Assembly: GCA_002392745.1 (NCBI GenBank)
Contig: DGHR01000003.1
Coordinates: 279,008-343,007 of the forward strand
Source: Bacteroidales bacterium UBA3843
GTDB lineage: Bacteria; Bacteroidota; Bacteroidia; Bacteroidales; Paludibacteraceae
Length of the DNA: 64,000 bases
Direction of reading: 5' to 3'
Position numbers and translations under genes: made by a program. Below, in pieces: positions 25,240-33,968 of this stretch; within the stretch, counting starts at the first letter, position 1; the number at the start of each line of letters is the position of its first letter. The notes under the pieces were generated by a model. It saw only the letters and a program-made list of their open reading frames with translations, was not told the DNA's origin and did no database searches.

Positions 25240-25390
25240 CTGCGATGAGAATAGTTTGCTATTCCGGCCGACGCGGCCTTGAGCGTAACAGTCCTTTATG
25301 GCGCGCTCGTAAGCGAGCTTCCAGTGCCCCTAAATGCCTCTTCCGCAGCAGCAAAACTGCTAAAACAGCAATCTCTTCTCTCTCGCAGAC
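25240..25390. repeat. Diverged family A-like hairpin element (A')
   Basis: It keeps the order of family A features: attcc, GGCC-gacgc-GGCC, tgagcgtaa, a GCTCG/CGAGC stem, and a cagcag/ctgct segment. The terminal repeats differ (ctgcgatgaga and tctctcgcag). Confidence 0.6.
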
Positions 25391-25490
25391 AAAACCGAAA
25401 AAAAATGTTTAATGTTTAGTGTGTAATGAATGAATGAATTGAACAATCACCAATACCCAATCACCTCTAACCTCTATATAGGTTTATGTC

Positions 25491-25703
25491 TTTTAAGTGC
25501 TTTTGACTCGCCAGAGTGCGGAGAAAGCTCCTTTGGGGTCCCCGCAAATTTTAATTTGTGGGGAGAGCGAGCACATCCGAGTATTTACCGTTAAAACGGA
25601 GTTTTGACGCATATACGAGGATAGTGAGCGCGAGAAAGCTTGCTTGCGAGGAGTTTTTAGCAGCCAAGTACGCGAGGCGCTCCGCGCCAGAAGCACTTGA
25701 AAG
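25491..25703. repeat. Family B hairpin element, copy 1
   Basis: Terminal inverted repeats around AAGTGCTT (25491-25505) and AAGCACTT (25688-25703). Internal hairpins: ACTC-gcca-GAGT (25506-25517); CCCCGCAAATT with AATTTGTGGGG (25540-25563); CCGTT-aa-AACGG (25578-25589); GGCGC-tcc-GCGCC (25676-25688). A copy at 40953-41164 has the same stems and different loops. An AT box follows. Confidence 0.9.
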
Positions 25704-25825
25704 TGTCAAGTTAGGTTTTTGTTTCTAAAAATATTTTCTTTATAATCAATTTATTTTCTTTATTTTTTTCTTTTAATAACCAATAACCAATAACCTTTAA
25801 CCTTTACCCTTTCACCTTTACCCCA

Positions 25826-26296
25826 TCACATCTGCGCAATCAGTGCAGCGGTCATCAACCCGCAGCAGATTAGTTTGAGTATAGTGCCGAAGAGCAATCC
25901 CAGAAAACTGCCCCACCCTGCACGCAGTGCTTCACGGGCTTCCTTTCCGCCAATCAGTTCACCCAGAACGGCTCCCACTAGCGGGCCAAGTATCACGCCC
26001 CAAGGTCCGGCAAAGAGTCCGACAAACACTCCGATGGTGCTACCCCATACGCCGTATTTGGTGCCACCGTACTGTTTGGTGCCCCAAGCCGGAACCACGT
26101 AGTCCAATACGGTAGCTGCGATAGTCACGATGCCCCATATGAACAGCATCTGCCATGTGAAATCCACTCGCTCTGTGGCTTGGGCTATCCATAGGCCTAG
26201 ATATGCCACTGGCACACCCGGCAATCCCGGTACAATACATCCGATGATTCCCACCAGCATGCATAGGAATGCCATTACTAACAGAAAAATCTCCAT
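25826..26296 (-). CDS. DUF456 small membrane protein
   Basis: A 156-aa protein with four to five helices rich in glycine (IIGCIVPGLPGVPVAYLGLW; GVFVGLFAGPWGVILGPLVG; LGELIGGKEAREALRAGWGS). This is the DUF456 family of inner-membrane proteins with glycine-zipper-like segments; function is not established. It stands alone between two repeat islands, and the array after its stop begins at once. Confidence 0.85.
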   Translation of the reverse strand: MEIFLLVMAFLCMLVGIIGCIVPGLPGVPVAYLGLWIAQATERVDFTWQMLFIWGIVTIAATVLDYVVPAWGTKQYGGTKYGVWGSTIGVFVGLFAGPWGVILGPLVGAVLGELIGGKEAREALRAGWGSFLGLLFGTILKLICCGLMTAALIAQM

Positions 26297-26348
26297 ACTT
26301 GTTTATGTTTATTGTGCCTGCGGCACGTACACTGATACCAATAACCCG

Positions 26349-26394
26349 GAACATCCTTCCGCTTTCGGAAGGAGTGGCCTCCGCCGAGAAAGGT
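26349..26394. repeat. G-type hairpin element, copy 3
   Basis: CCTTCCG-cttt-CGGAAGG (26355-26372) and the trailing gccgagaaaggta. The stem is identical to copies 1 and 2; the loop differs. Confidence 0.75.
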
Positions 26395-26398
26395 AATG

Positions 26399-26475
26399 AA
26401 CAATCACCAATCACCAATCACCAATCACCAATCACCAATCACCAATCACCAATAACCAATCACCAATAACCTTTA
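26399..26475. repeat. Heptamer array caatcac/caataac
   Basis: About ten tandem 7-bp units, most of them identical, the cleanest array in the window. On the other strand each unit gtgattg contains TGA and gttattg none; on the plus strand caataac contains TAA. Confidence 0.95.
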
Positions 26476-26500
26476 ACCTTTATTTATGTTTATCGTTGAC

Positions 26501-26625
26501 TACACTTTGGGCATTTACCTCCTACGGAGGTGAGGTTGCAGCCACATGGCTGTCGTAAAGTTTACTTTAAAGGATGCTCATAGGGATGTGAACTCATAGC
26601 GCTCGGCGCAAAAGAACAAAGTGTG
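26501..26625. repeat. Hairpin element C (single copy)
   Basis: About 125 bp bounded by TACACTTTG and CAAAGTGTG. Internal hairpins: ACCTCC-tac-GGAGGT (26517-26531), CAGCCA-cat-GGCTG, and taaagt/actttaa. An AT box and heptamers follow, as for families A and B. Confidence 0.75.
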
Positions 26626-26723
26626 GCAGGGATTATCAATGTTATTTTTATTATAATTAAATTATTTTTTATTATTTTCTTCTTAAAAAAAACAATAACC
26701 TATCACCTATAACCTTTCACCTT

Positions 26724-27341
26724 TCACCTTTCACCTTTACAAATCACATACCTCTCCTCAATCTCCTCCCAGTTGATAATCTGCCATAGTGCTTGCAGAT
26801 GGGCGGCACGGCGATTGCGGTAATCGATGTAATAGGCATGCTCCCACACGTCCATCGTCATCAGCGGCCTCAGCCCTTTGGTGATTGGATTACCGGCATT
26901 CGGCTCCTGAGTGATCTGCAGTCTCCCCTCTTTGTCTGCGGCCAGCCATACCCATCCGGAACCGAACAGTGTCACTCCTTTCTGTTCAAACTCCGCCTTG
27001 AACGCCTCAAACGAGCCGAACTCACGCTCAATAGCATGCATAATCGTTAACTCGTTCGTTCGCTCATTCGTCAACTCCTTTGCTGCCTTAAACTGCGTAA
27101 AATACAGATTGTGGTTCAATATCTGTCCGGCGTTGTTGAATACAGCGCCTTGCGCTTTGGCGACAATCTCCTCCAGCGGCATAGACTCATACTCTGTGCC
27201 GGCAATGAGTTTGTTCAGGTTATCCACATAGGTCTGCAGATGCTTGCCATGGTGATACGCGATGGTCTCCCTGCTAATCACCGGCTCCAGCGCCTCTGCC
27301 GCATACGGCAGTTCAATCAATGTAAAAGAAAGTGGTTTCAT
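26724..27341 (-). CDS. sodB: Superoxide dismutase, Fe/Mn family
   Basis: A 205-aa cytoplasmic enzyme that dismutates superoxide. Metal ligands are visible at H30 (AYHHGKH), H77 (ILNHNLY), D164 and H168 (MDVWEHAYY). A loop of about ten residues (ELTNERTNELTI, 89-100), encoded by three 12-bp repeats, fills a place where E. coli SodB has a short loop. The last residues KGER and the stop are encoded by heptamer repeats. The gene lies 8 bp after the end of the second glycan operon and may be read through from it. Confidence 0.94.
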   Translation of the reverse strand: MKPLSFTLIELPYAAEALEPVISRETIAYHHGKHLQTYVDNLNKLIAGTEYESMPLEEIVAKAQGAVFNNAGQILNHNLYFTQFKAAKELTNERTNELTIMHAIEREFGSFEAFKAEFEQKGVTLFGSGWVWLAADKEGRLQITQEPNAGNPITKGLRPLMTMDVWEHAYYIDYRNRRAAHLQALWQIINWEEIEERYVICKGER

Positions 27342-27349
27342 AATGTTAC

Positions 27350-28447
27350 TTATTTAAATTTTTTCCAAAACTCAGCGTCGGCCTTACGAGTCAGTTCAAC
27401 AGACTGCGGATAGTTCTCAATAAACCATGTCAGCCATGCGGTGCAATCTATTTTTTCTGACAATAATTTTTGAGATGCATGATGCATTTGAGATACCAAT
27501 TTTTCCGGATTCATAGAGAGCAGTTCTATTCCTTTGGCTATTGCTGCGTGTTGGTCTTGTTCTGACTCAGAATAGCACCAACATAAACCATAATGCTCTT
27601 GCAAGTCACGTGTATAGTATCGACCTGTATTGTCTATATATATACCGGGCACCCCAAGCATTGCAGCCTCCGATACCATTGTAGCAGATTCACCGAATAC
27701 CAAGGTAGCGTGCGCCAACACATGTCCAATCATCTCCGGCGGTGTCGGTAATTTATAGGGGCGCAAATACTCCGGTAACTCGCTCTCGGAAGAGATAAAT
27801 ACTTTGGCATATGGGCTCATCAGCTGTACTGCTCTGAGTTTATTTTCCAGAGAGATACCTTTGTGCCCGGCATCATGGGTAGCGTGCCAAGAGACGAATC
27901 GCAGAATCACGTAACGATCAGTTTGTGCGATATGGAGCATATCCGTCACTTCTGCTCTCGACTTCGGTTTGAATCGATTGGGATGCATATAGAGCAGTTC
28001 ATTATACCCCGGATATTTTAACACTTTACCAGAATGGAGCGGATGGTTATAATCGCTAGTCAGCACTATGGATGTAAACGGCAGATATAATTTTACCTGC
28101 TCCATATTAAAAGTGTCCTCAAAAGCGACAGCCGGTTTTCGGAGAAGATACGATGCATGTGCCGCAACTAGCGAACCATGACTGAGAAATATATCCGCGT
28201 GAAAACGTTTAGCTATCTTCAGAATCTTATATTCGCATTTCAAATTATATACTATACGACTCCATTTACCGGTACGTTTCTTTCCCAAATTTACAAAGGG
28301 CAGATTTTCGGCGGTCAAGAGTTTAATTTCAAACTCCTTGTCCCGAGTGGTAAATAACACATTATGTCCCCGTGCAATCATTTCGTGCGCAAAACAACGA
28401 AACATGTGAACGTGTGCCGGATGATTGACATCAATCAGTATATTCAT
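27350..28447 (-). CDS. DUF354 family protein (glycosyltransferase-like)
   Basis: A 365-aa protein starting MNILIDVNHPAHVHMFRCF, with FLSHGSLVAAHASYL, FVSWHATHDAGHKG and GESATMVSEAAMLGVPGIYI. This is the DUF354 pattern, a GT-B-like fold related to UDP-GlcNAc 2-epimerase and glycosyltransferases, common in archaeal and bacterial surface-glycan clusters. The reaction is unknown. It is the last gene of the operon 33358 to 27350. Confidence 0.8.
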   Translation of the reverse strand: MNILIDVNHPAHVHMFRCFAHEMIARGHNVLFTTRDKEFEIKLLTAENLPFVNLGKKRTGKWSRIVYNLKCEYKILKIAKRFHADIFLSHGSLVAAHASYLLRKPAVAFEDTFNMEQVKLYLPFTSIVLTSDYNHPLHSGKVLKYPGYNELLYMHPNRFKPKSRAEVTDMLHIAQTDRYVILRFVSWHATHDAGHKGISLENKLRAVQLMSPYAKVFISSESELPEYLRPYKLPTPPEMIGHVLAHATLVFGESATMVSEAAMLGVPGIYIDNTGRYYTRDLQEHYGLCWCYSESEQDQHAAIAKGIELLSMNPEKLVSQMHHASQKLLSEKIDCTAWLTWFIENYPQSVELTRKADAEFWKKFK

Positions 28448-28451
28448 GGTT

Positions 28452-29567
28452 TTATTTCAATTTCTTCAGTATCTTAACTCCGATAGTACCTATATGGTAT
28501 AACATCGGTTCCACGATGTATAAGTATCTCCCGTGCTCCACCATTTCGCCGCCAAACTTCGCCTTGAAATCACGCACTCCGTATGCCTCGTCCGGTTTGC
28601 CGGCTCCCATCATGTCAAAACGGGGAAGATGGTGTTCTGCTGCATAACGGATACCGGAATATGTGGCAAAGCACGAAGGAAACACATGGGGATATACTCC
28701 ATCCTCTCCGCAAGCGAACCATTCGTACAGACATTTCCCGTCCAGTGCCACACATACAGTTCCGCCTATGATTGCGCCGTTCCGTTCCGTCAGTAAAAAT
28801 CGTGCGTCTTTATGCTTTGCCAGTGCTTGGAAAAAGGTCTCAGGAAACAACGGTGTCTTTACCTTCGTCCGATATAAATCATTCAGCAAATCGTAATACT
28901 CATGCACCATTCGTTCTCTGTCAGAATCTGAAAGCCGAGATTTCAAATCATGCAGAGAAACAATTGTGACTCCTTCACGTATCGTAGTTTTGATATCCCG
29001 TTTTCTGCTCTTTCCCAAATTTGCTTCTACAGCCTCTACGGACGATGTATCCACATGGAAATTCAAATGCGGTTGGTAAGTGAATCCGGCTTGTTCAAAA
29101 GCATTCTTCCAACGGCTATAGTCATTGAAATTCCGGGTCTCGATGTATATGGGTGAAGGAAGCCTACCCCCTATAGATGTTCTACGACCGTCCACTGGAC
29201 GCTCGATCGAGCAGAGCTCTTCACCCTGAAGGGAAGGGAGATTTCTTATAGCCTTCATTAGCGCCTCTACCTCCTCGTCGGTCGCATCGGTCGCCAATGC
29301 CGGACCTCCGATGATGATTGCACGGCGGGTAAAGAACTGTTTGAAAGGATTCTTCTCCACCGTCACATACCCTACACATACTCCACGTAGAGAAAGGAGG
29401 GGCTGGGAGTAGACCCCAACTACAAACGGATGAAACAGTTCCGGCTGTGATGCAAAGAACTCATATGCCTCCGGCGTCTGAAACCACGTTCCGGTCCTAC
29501 TCTCCCTAACCAGTCTGCTCCACTCCTCGCGGTCTATCTCACTATTTTGAAGTATACACAAGTTCAT
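28452..29567 (-). CDS. GNAT/FemAB-like acyltransferase
   Basis: A 371-aa protein with the double-GNAT layout of FemAB/Acetyltransf_6 proteins: WFQTPEAYEFFAS near the start, SRKRDIKTTIREGVTI in the middle, and GGTVCVALDGKCLYEWFACG with FDMMGAGKPDEAYGVRDFKA at the end. Such proteins transfer acyl or aminoacyl groups in cell-wall or glycan synthesis. Two stretches near residues 54-66 and 113-142 look like low-complexity insertions. It lies between a GT4 gene and the DUF354 gene with gaps of 3-4 bp. Confidence 0.78.
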   Translation of the reverse strand: MNLCILQNSEIDREEWSRLVRESRTGTWFQTPEAYEFFASQPELFHPFVVGVYSQPLLSLRGVCVGYVTVEKNPFKQFFTRRAIIIGGPALATDATDEEVEALMKAIRNLPSLQGEELCSIERPVDGRRTSIGGRLPSPIYIETRNFNDYSRWKNAFEQAGFTYQPHLNFHVDTSSVEAVEANLGKSRKRDIKTTIREGVTIVSLHDLKSRLSDSDRERMVHEYYDLLNDLYRTKVKTPLFPETFFQALAKHKDARFLLTERNGAIIGGTVCVALDGKCLYEWFACGEDGVYPHVFPSCFATYSGIRYAAEHHLPRFDMMGAGKPDEAYGVRDFKAKFGGEMVEHGRYLYIVEPMLYHIGTIGVKILKKLK

Positions 29568-29570
29568 ATC

Positions 29571-30560
29571 TCAAACCTTCAAAACCTCATGATATATATG
29601 GATAATCCTCTTCGCTACTTGCTCGTTCGTCAAACCGAGTTCTACAATGCGTTTGCGGCCGTTGGTTCTGGCATTAAATGCTATGGCCTCTTTTAGCAGC
29701 GCAACCATTTCATCCAGACTCTGCTCATCCGCCTCCCATCGCTCATGTGTCTTTCGCGGATTGCGCAGTACCCAATGTCCCGGTTCAGAGCCAAACAGTT
29801 CACGTACATCGGCGATATCCGTTGCAATGCATGGGCAATTCACCGCCATCGCTTCCTTGAGTGCCTGCGGCGAACCCTCACTATGGCTCGGTAATGCAAA
29901 TAAATCCGCGGCGCACATTCTAAGGACGCACTCTACACGGGAGAGGCCTTTCATCTCGACACACTCGATGTTTGATGTATGACGTTCGATGTATGATGTA
30001 TCATTTTTTAGTATCTCCACTGCATCGCGGAGAAGCGCATAGTTCTTCCGCGCGTTAGAAAACGCTCCACCGAAAAGAATATATTTCTTATCCGGAGTCC
30101 ATCCCAATTGCTGGCGTGCTTCATCCTTTGGGGTAATCACCATCTGCTCCATCGGCACGCCGCATGGGATGATGGAATAGTGTTTCGCCTTGAAATAAGA
30201 GAGGTCACGTATATGTTGCGCCACATATATCACATGCTTCGCACGGAGCGACATCAACGAAGACATTAGGTTCACATGCCAATTCAGCGTCTCTCCGTTA
30301 TGAAAAGTGGTTACCACCGGCACCATTGATTGCAACTCCGCGGTAATGGCCGATAAACCATAATGCGCATGCACAATTTCCGGACGATACTCGCGAATCT
30401 TAGTTTTGAGCGCACCTACGGCTGTAATGTAATTTCCCCGCACAAGGAAATAATCAACTTCATTCCCCAATGCTCGTATTGCCTCTCCCTGTTCCGTCAC
30501 AAACGGCAATTGGTGGTCTGGGAAATTATTCTTATATCTACTAACAAGCAAGATTTTCAT
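29571..30560 (-). CDS. Glycosyltransferase family 4
   Basis: A 329-aa GT-B protein starting MKILLVSRYKNNFPDHQLPF at the ATG 30560; a TTG lies two codons upstream. It has EIVHAHYGLSA, PCGVPMEQMV, YILFGGAFSNARKNY and the donor-site motif FALPSHSEGSPQALKEAMAV. It should add a sugar from a nucleotide donor to a surface glycan. A run of about 37 bp of 7-mers (gatgtat, 29967-30003) sits inside the gene and encodes DTSYIERHTSNIE in a place where relatives have only a short turn before the LKG segment. Confidence 0.86.
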   Translation of the reverse strand: MKILLVSRYKNNFPDHQLPFVTEQGEAIRALGNEVDYFLVRGNYITAVGALKTKIREYRPEIVHAHYGLSAITAELQSMVPVVTTFHNGETLNWHVNLMSSLMSLRAKHVIYVAQHIRDLSYFKAKHYSIIPCGVPMEQMVITPKDEARQQLGWTPDKKYILFGGAFSNARKNYALLRDAVEILKNDTSYIERHTSNIECVEMKGLSRVECVLRMCAADLFALPSHSEGSPQALKEAMAVNCPCIATDIADVRELFGSEPGHWVLRNPRKTHERWEADEQSLDEMVALLKEAIAFNARTNGRKRIVELGLTNEQVAKRIIHIYHEVLKV

Positions 30561-30605
30561 CTTCAACTATTATATTTTACGCAGTACGCAAACCTATCTA
30601 ATGCA

Positions 30606-31691
30606 CTAAAATCGCTTTCTCATGGGTGTGAGGATACGATTTCTAACAAAATAGAATGCTTGTTTCAACATATGGGTAAAATTTAGGAATATACCATATT
30701 TCGCAAATTTCAATCTTGGCACATAGGCATACACTGTACCAAATTTTAATTTGTATGAAGCCATCCCACAGAAATTCAAGTCGCCGCCTCCTCGCCGGCT
30801 CAGCAGTTTCATGGCTTCCCATACCATCAACTCATTGGGGCAATATTTTTGATACCGCTGATAACTTGCGCCTGTCCAATATGAGCATTGTCCCTTATCA
30901 ATACAATAGATGCCAGAAGACATCACTTGCTCTACTCCGTTATCGTCTTTTCCTACGACCTCCAGCATAATCACTCTATCTGGGAATAATGATTCGCACA
31001 ACGCACGCATTCGTTTCTCACGTTGAGCCGGTTTTGGACGCATTCCTTTATGCGTACACACCTCTAACAGCTGATTGTAATGCACTTTGCAGAATGCAGG
31101 GATATCTTCAAACCGCGTAATTTCACGGACATGAAGGCCCAATTTATTGGCTTTGTTGACACAATACTTGCATGATTTATAACTCAGTCCTACCCATAGT
31201 TCTTCCTCCGACTTATTTACTGGCACATGCAATGTGGGGCGAAATTCATAATTAAGACCATATTGTTCTATCGCTTTATGATGAAAACTCTCATATGGAA
31301 TCCATTCGGCAGAATCTCGCCGCAACTGCCAATCCTCTACTTGCATGGTCAATGCTATATGTTTATCAAATATCCACTGCGCCAAGGCTTGGTATATTTC
31401 AATACGCTCTGCCTCAGAGGTTTCTTGAAGCATATTCAATCCTTGTGTATAAGTACCTATTCCCTCTATAGGTGCAGTAATCATGGGGATACCCAGCCAC
31501 ACTTTTTCTCCCAAGAAATAGCCTATATGTTTATCGTCAAAGCACACAGAAACGACAAAGGGCTTCACTCCTATTTTCCTCAAATAGGAATACCATTTCT
31601 CCGTTTGATAACACGTGCTATCATACGCATTCTCAATCTGCATCCAGTCCGCAGATGTGGGTTCTATACACTGAAATATGTAGTTCCTCAT
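30606..31691 (-). CDS. GNAT/FemAB-like acyltransferase
   Basis: A 361-aa protein related in layout to the gene at 28452: an N-terminal part with STCYQTEKWYSYLRKIG, a central KSCKYCVNKANKLGLHVREI segment, and SSGIYCIDKGQCSYWTGASY plus DLNFCGMASYKLKFG at the end. It probably transfers an acyl or aminoacyl group in surface-glycan synthesis. It starts 8 bp after the upstream membrane-protein gene. Confidence 0.72.
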   Translation of the reverse strand: MRNYIFQCIEPTSADWMQIENAYDSTCYQTEKWYSYLRKIGVKPFVVSVCFDDKHIGYFLGEKVWLGIPMITAPIEGIGTYTQGLNMLQETSEAERIEIYQALAQWIFDKHIALTMQVEDWQLRRDSAEWIPYESFHHKAIEQYGLNYEFRPTLHVPVNKSEEELWVGLSYKSCKYCVNKANKLGLHVREITRFEDIPAFCKVHYNQLLEVCTHKGMRPKPAQREKRMRALCESLFPDRVIMLEVVGKDDNGVEQVMSSGIYCIDKGQCSYWTGASYQRYQKYCPNELMVWEAMKLLSRRGGGDLNFCGMASYKLKFGTVYAYVPRLKFAKYGIFLNFTHMLKQAFYFVRNRILTPMRKRF

Positions 31692-31699
31692 AGCAATTA

Positions 31700-33358
31700 T
31701 TAAATCATGCCACGCCCTTTGAGTTTAAACCAGTTCCACGCAAGACACACTAATATTTCCAAAAGCAGTACGACATTGAATCCTGTTTGCAGTCGTTTGT
31801 TTCCTTTCGCAATTTGAATGCCATAGGCTGCAAATAGCATCAACATCGGCATAATCGGCATATGAAATCGTCCCGACTGGGCAAATTCACTCATTACCAA
31901 CACCAATAAATAGCCTACTGTGTAGGCGATAATAAACACATGTTTTCGCCAGTCGCCGCTTGCAAGAAAGAGTATCATCACTAGAATCACAAAGAAGGAT
32001 AAAATATTCTTAATAAAATATCCACCCGCTTGCTCCATCTGCATTAATTGTCCTTCGTTTGCTTCATTGATTGTCGGAAATGGGATTGTAAAAATCAATG
32101 GTGCAAATACAGCGGCACCGGCATACTTGGCAAATGCGTTTCCACCCTCACGGGTAGATCGCCACTCCATACTCACATTCTGTTGACCGGATTGTACCGT
32201 TTCCAATAGTTGTTCTGATTGCGTGCGCATACGATCTCCTAACCCCAAAAACAATGTAACTCCTACTAATACACCGGCAATAATCTTCTTCCCATTGCTC
32301 ATTACGCGGTGCGATGCAAATACAATGTGCGCAAATACGGCCAAGAACAATACCAGTGCCAATGCCGTGCGAAAGAAAAACAGCAACGAACCGACGGCAA
32401 TCCCCGGTAACAAGCCGAGAAATGTGATTTTCTTTCCGGCAGATAGCGTACTATCAATCATATCGATGCTCAAACAGCAAATAAACACCATTTCTGCTTC
32501 TTTTAGCATACAAGTGCACCAAAAGAGCATACACGGATTGAGCATAACGAACAATGCCGCCATACGCGCAGTACCTACGCCGAAGTGCCGCCTTGCAATA
32601 TGATAGATGCTTATCGCGCAATAGGCATTCATAATGCTCTTGACAAGCATTGGGAAAAATACATCGCTTGATTCAAATGTGAGTAAATATTCTACCGCAA
32701 GTAAAAAAGGATAACCCGTGTCATCTATAGCGGCAGCGTAAGACTTCATTAAAAGAGAAAATGAACCTTGAATGTCTCCTTTTAACCAACGAACTATTCC
32801 CTGCGAAAAATCCATATACCAGCCATTGTCGTCGCCAAATCCATCCAACTTGCCATACACTTCCGGATTGAATACATAGTAGGAATATAGTAGCCATATG
32901 AAACGGAGCAGCAATCCGGCAATCAGCAAATTCTTGACAAATACCCTCTCGCCGGCACGTTGCCAATTCGCCGCCATTTCGCGGACTCCATAGAAAAACA
33001 ACAATAATGACAATCCAGACATGACCGCCAATCGCCATGGCATAGCGTGACCAAATGCGACAGTACATGCAATGAATGCTGCCAAGAAAGCCAACACAGG
33101 TTTTCCAACCAACCATTCCGGCATTGTCAATTCACCGCGTTGCAGGGTGGTATGCATACCCATGCCGTATCGCCCCATCACACGTTCCCGCCACGAGCGG
33201 GTACGCCTACCCTGCGGAGGCGGCATCATCGGGCCTTGGGGCATGCCCGGCATAGGCATACCCGGTGCTGTCGCATTGGGTGGCGGCGGCACATTCCTCC
33301 TCGGCGGTCCGTATGGCGGCTGGGGAATAAATCGGGATGTCTCTTGTTCCTGCGGCAT
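31700..33358 (-). CDS. Multi-pass membrane protein with proline-rich N-terminus (GT-C-like)
   Basis: About 552 aa. The first 55 residues are a cytoplasmic Pro/Met/Gly-rich tail (PPYGPPRRNVPPPP). Roughly eleven hydrophobic helices follow, with FGDDNGWYMDFSQG in the first large loop and HIARRHFGVGTARMAALFVM further on. This layout resembles PMT-like GT-C glycosyltransferases or EPS polymerases; none is proven. The ATG at 33358 is chosen; a TTG lies three codons upstream. It is the first gene of glycan operon 2 and has a promoter at 33425-33455. Confidence 0.75.
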   Translation of the reverse strand: MPQEQETSRFIPQPPYGPPRRNVPPPPNATAPGMPMPGMPQGPMMPPPQGRRTRSWRERVMGRYGMGMHTTLQRGELTMPEWLVGKPVLAFLAAFIACTVAFGHAMPWRLAVMSGLSLLLFFYGVREMAANWQRAGERVFVKNLLIAGLLLRFIWLLYSYYVFNPEVYGKLDGFGDDNGWYMDFSQGIVRWLKGDIQGSFSLLMKSYAAAIDDTGYPFLLAVEYLLTFESSDVFFPMLVKSIMNAYCAISIYHIARRHFGVGTARMAALFVMLNPCMLFWCTCMLKEAEMVFICCLSIDMIDSTLSAGKKITFLGLLPGIAVGSLLFFFRTALALVLFLAVFAHIVFASHRVMSNGKKIIAGVLVGVTLFLGLGDRMRTQSEQLLETVQSGQQNVSMEWRSTREGGNAFAKYAGAAVFAPLIFTIPFPTINEANEGQLMQMEQAGGYFIKNILSFFVILVMILFLASGDWRKHVFIIAYTVGYLLVLVMSEFAQSGRFHMPIMPMLMLFAAYGIQIAKGNKRLQTGFNVVLLLEILVCLAWNWFKLKGRGMI

Positions 33359-33424
33359 TGTTCGCAATATAGTTTTAGTGCTTCTATTTAATGCTGTTTG
33401 TTAATAACAAACGCATTCAGCCTG

Positions 33425-33455
33425 CAAAGGTACAATAATTATTTGGAATATGCAA
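33425..33455 (-). promoter_or_regulatory. Promoter of glycan operon 2
   Basis: On the minus strand TTG (33453-33455), 20 nt, TACCTTTG (33425-33432), about 67 nt before the ATG at 33358. Confidence 0.82.
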
Positions 33456-33605
33456 GTTTTAAACAATTAAAATTGTTTTTATGCTGATATATAACGAAAA
33501 ATACGCTATGCACTATGAAAATAGGAAGAAAAAAATAACGAAAATAATTTAATTATAAAGAAAATAATTTTTGAAAAAAAACCTACAAAACCCTTCCGCC
33601 GGTGC

Positions 33606-33726
33606 TACATGGAATATGGCCTACGCGGCCTGAGCGTAAATGACTACTAATTCGCGTTTTTGAGCGAGCTCAACACGCGCCTTATTATTCCTTTCCGCAC
33701 TGCTGAAAGCAGTTTCATTCCATGTA
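33606..33726 (+). repeat. Family A hairpin element, copy 1
   Basis: 121 bp from TACATGGAAT to ATTCCATGTA. Stems: GGCC-tacgc-GGCC, GAGC-ga-GCTC inside a longer CGCGT/ACGCG stem, and ACTGCT-gaa-AGCAGT. An AT box precedes and ggttata heptamers follow. Confidence 0.9.
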
Positions 33727-33889
33727 TCTCCGTCGAAAGCAATAAACCTAAATAAAGGTTATAGGTTATAGGTTAAAGGTTATAGGTTATAGTTTAGAGG
33801 ACGCTCGCGGGCGAGCAACAGTTTAGAGGAGTATGTGCCAGAGGCGCTGTTTATTGCCCATTGGGCGGTGTATAGCGGCATATATGACG

Positions 33890-33926
33890 TGTAAAAGAAA
33901 AGAAGCGGCCCCAAAGGGTCGCTTCT
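33890..33926 (-). terminator. Terminator after the gene at 33969-34352
   Basis: Inverted repeat AGAAGCG with CGCTTCT, extended by GGCCCC/GGGTC (33901-33926). On the minus strand it is followed by TTTTCTTTT. Confidence 0.75.
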
Positions 33927-33968
33927 CTGTATCCTCTTCCCGACAGGGAGAGGGTCTAGGTGAGGCTT

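Larger units (their letters stand above)
25037..25825. repeat. Intergenic repeat island 2 (A-like element, B element, AT boxes, heptamers)
   Basis: About 790 bp without a credible gene. Contents in order: the -7 box of the sugar-transferase operon (25062-25069); ataccgctttgcggag, also seen near 36330; an AT box at 25204-25222; a diverged A-like element at about 25240-25390; heptamers (about 25440-25475); family B copy 1 (25491-25703); an AT box at about 25731-25769; and heptamers caataac/cctttaa (about 25775-25825). Confidence 0.8.
26297..26723. repeat. Intergenic repeat island 3 (G element, heptamers, C element, AT box)
   Basis: No gene. In order: a gtgcctgcggcac palindrome near 26312 (also near 20780), G element copy 3 (26349-26394), about ten heptamers of caatcac/caataac (26399-26475), hairpin element C (26501-26625), an AT box (about 26638-26686) and acctttc heptamers (26698-26738) that run into the superoxide dismutase stop. 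Confidence 0.85.
33359..33968. repeat. Intergenic repeat island 4 (promoter, AT box, A element, heptamers, F hairpin)
   Basis: About 610 bp without a credible gene. In order: promoter of glycan operon 2 (33425-33455), AT box (about 33535-33572), family A copy 1 (33606-33726), ggttata heptamers (about 33755-33792), a short hairpin GCTCGC-gg-GCGAGC between two gtttagagg repeats (33792-33829), and a terminator for the gene at 33969. Confidence 0.8.

Noticed and set aside
25493..25696. Open frame of 67 codons in family B copy 1, with a similar frame of 70 codons at 40946-41158
   Set aside because: The frame is carried by the repeated element. Changes between the copies follow the hairpin fold rather than codons, and no start signal or protein family is seen.
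26399..26475. CRISPR array
   Set aside because: The repeats are 7 bp with no spacers and no cas genes are near.
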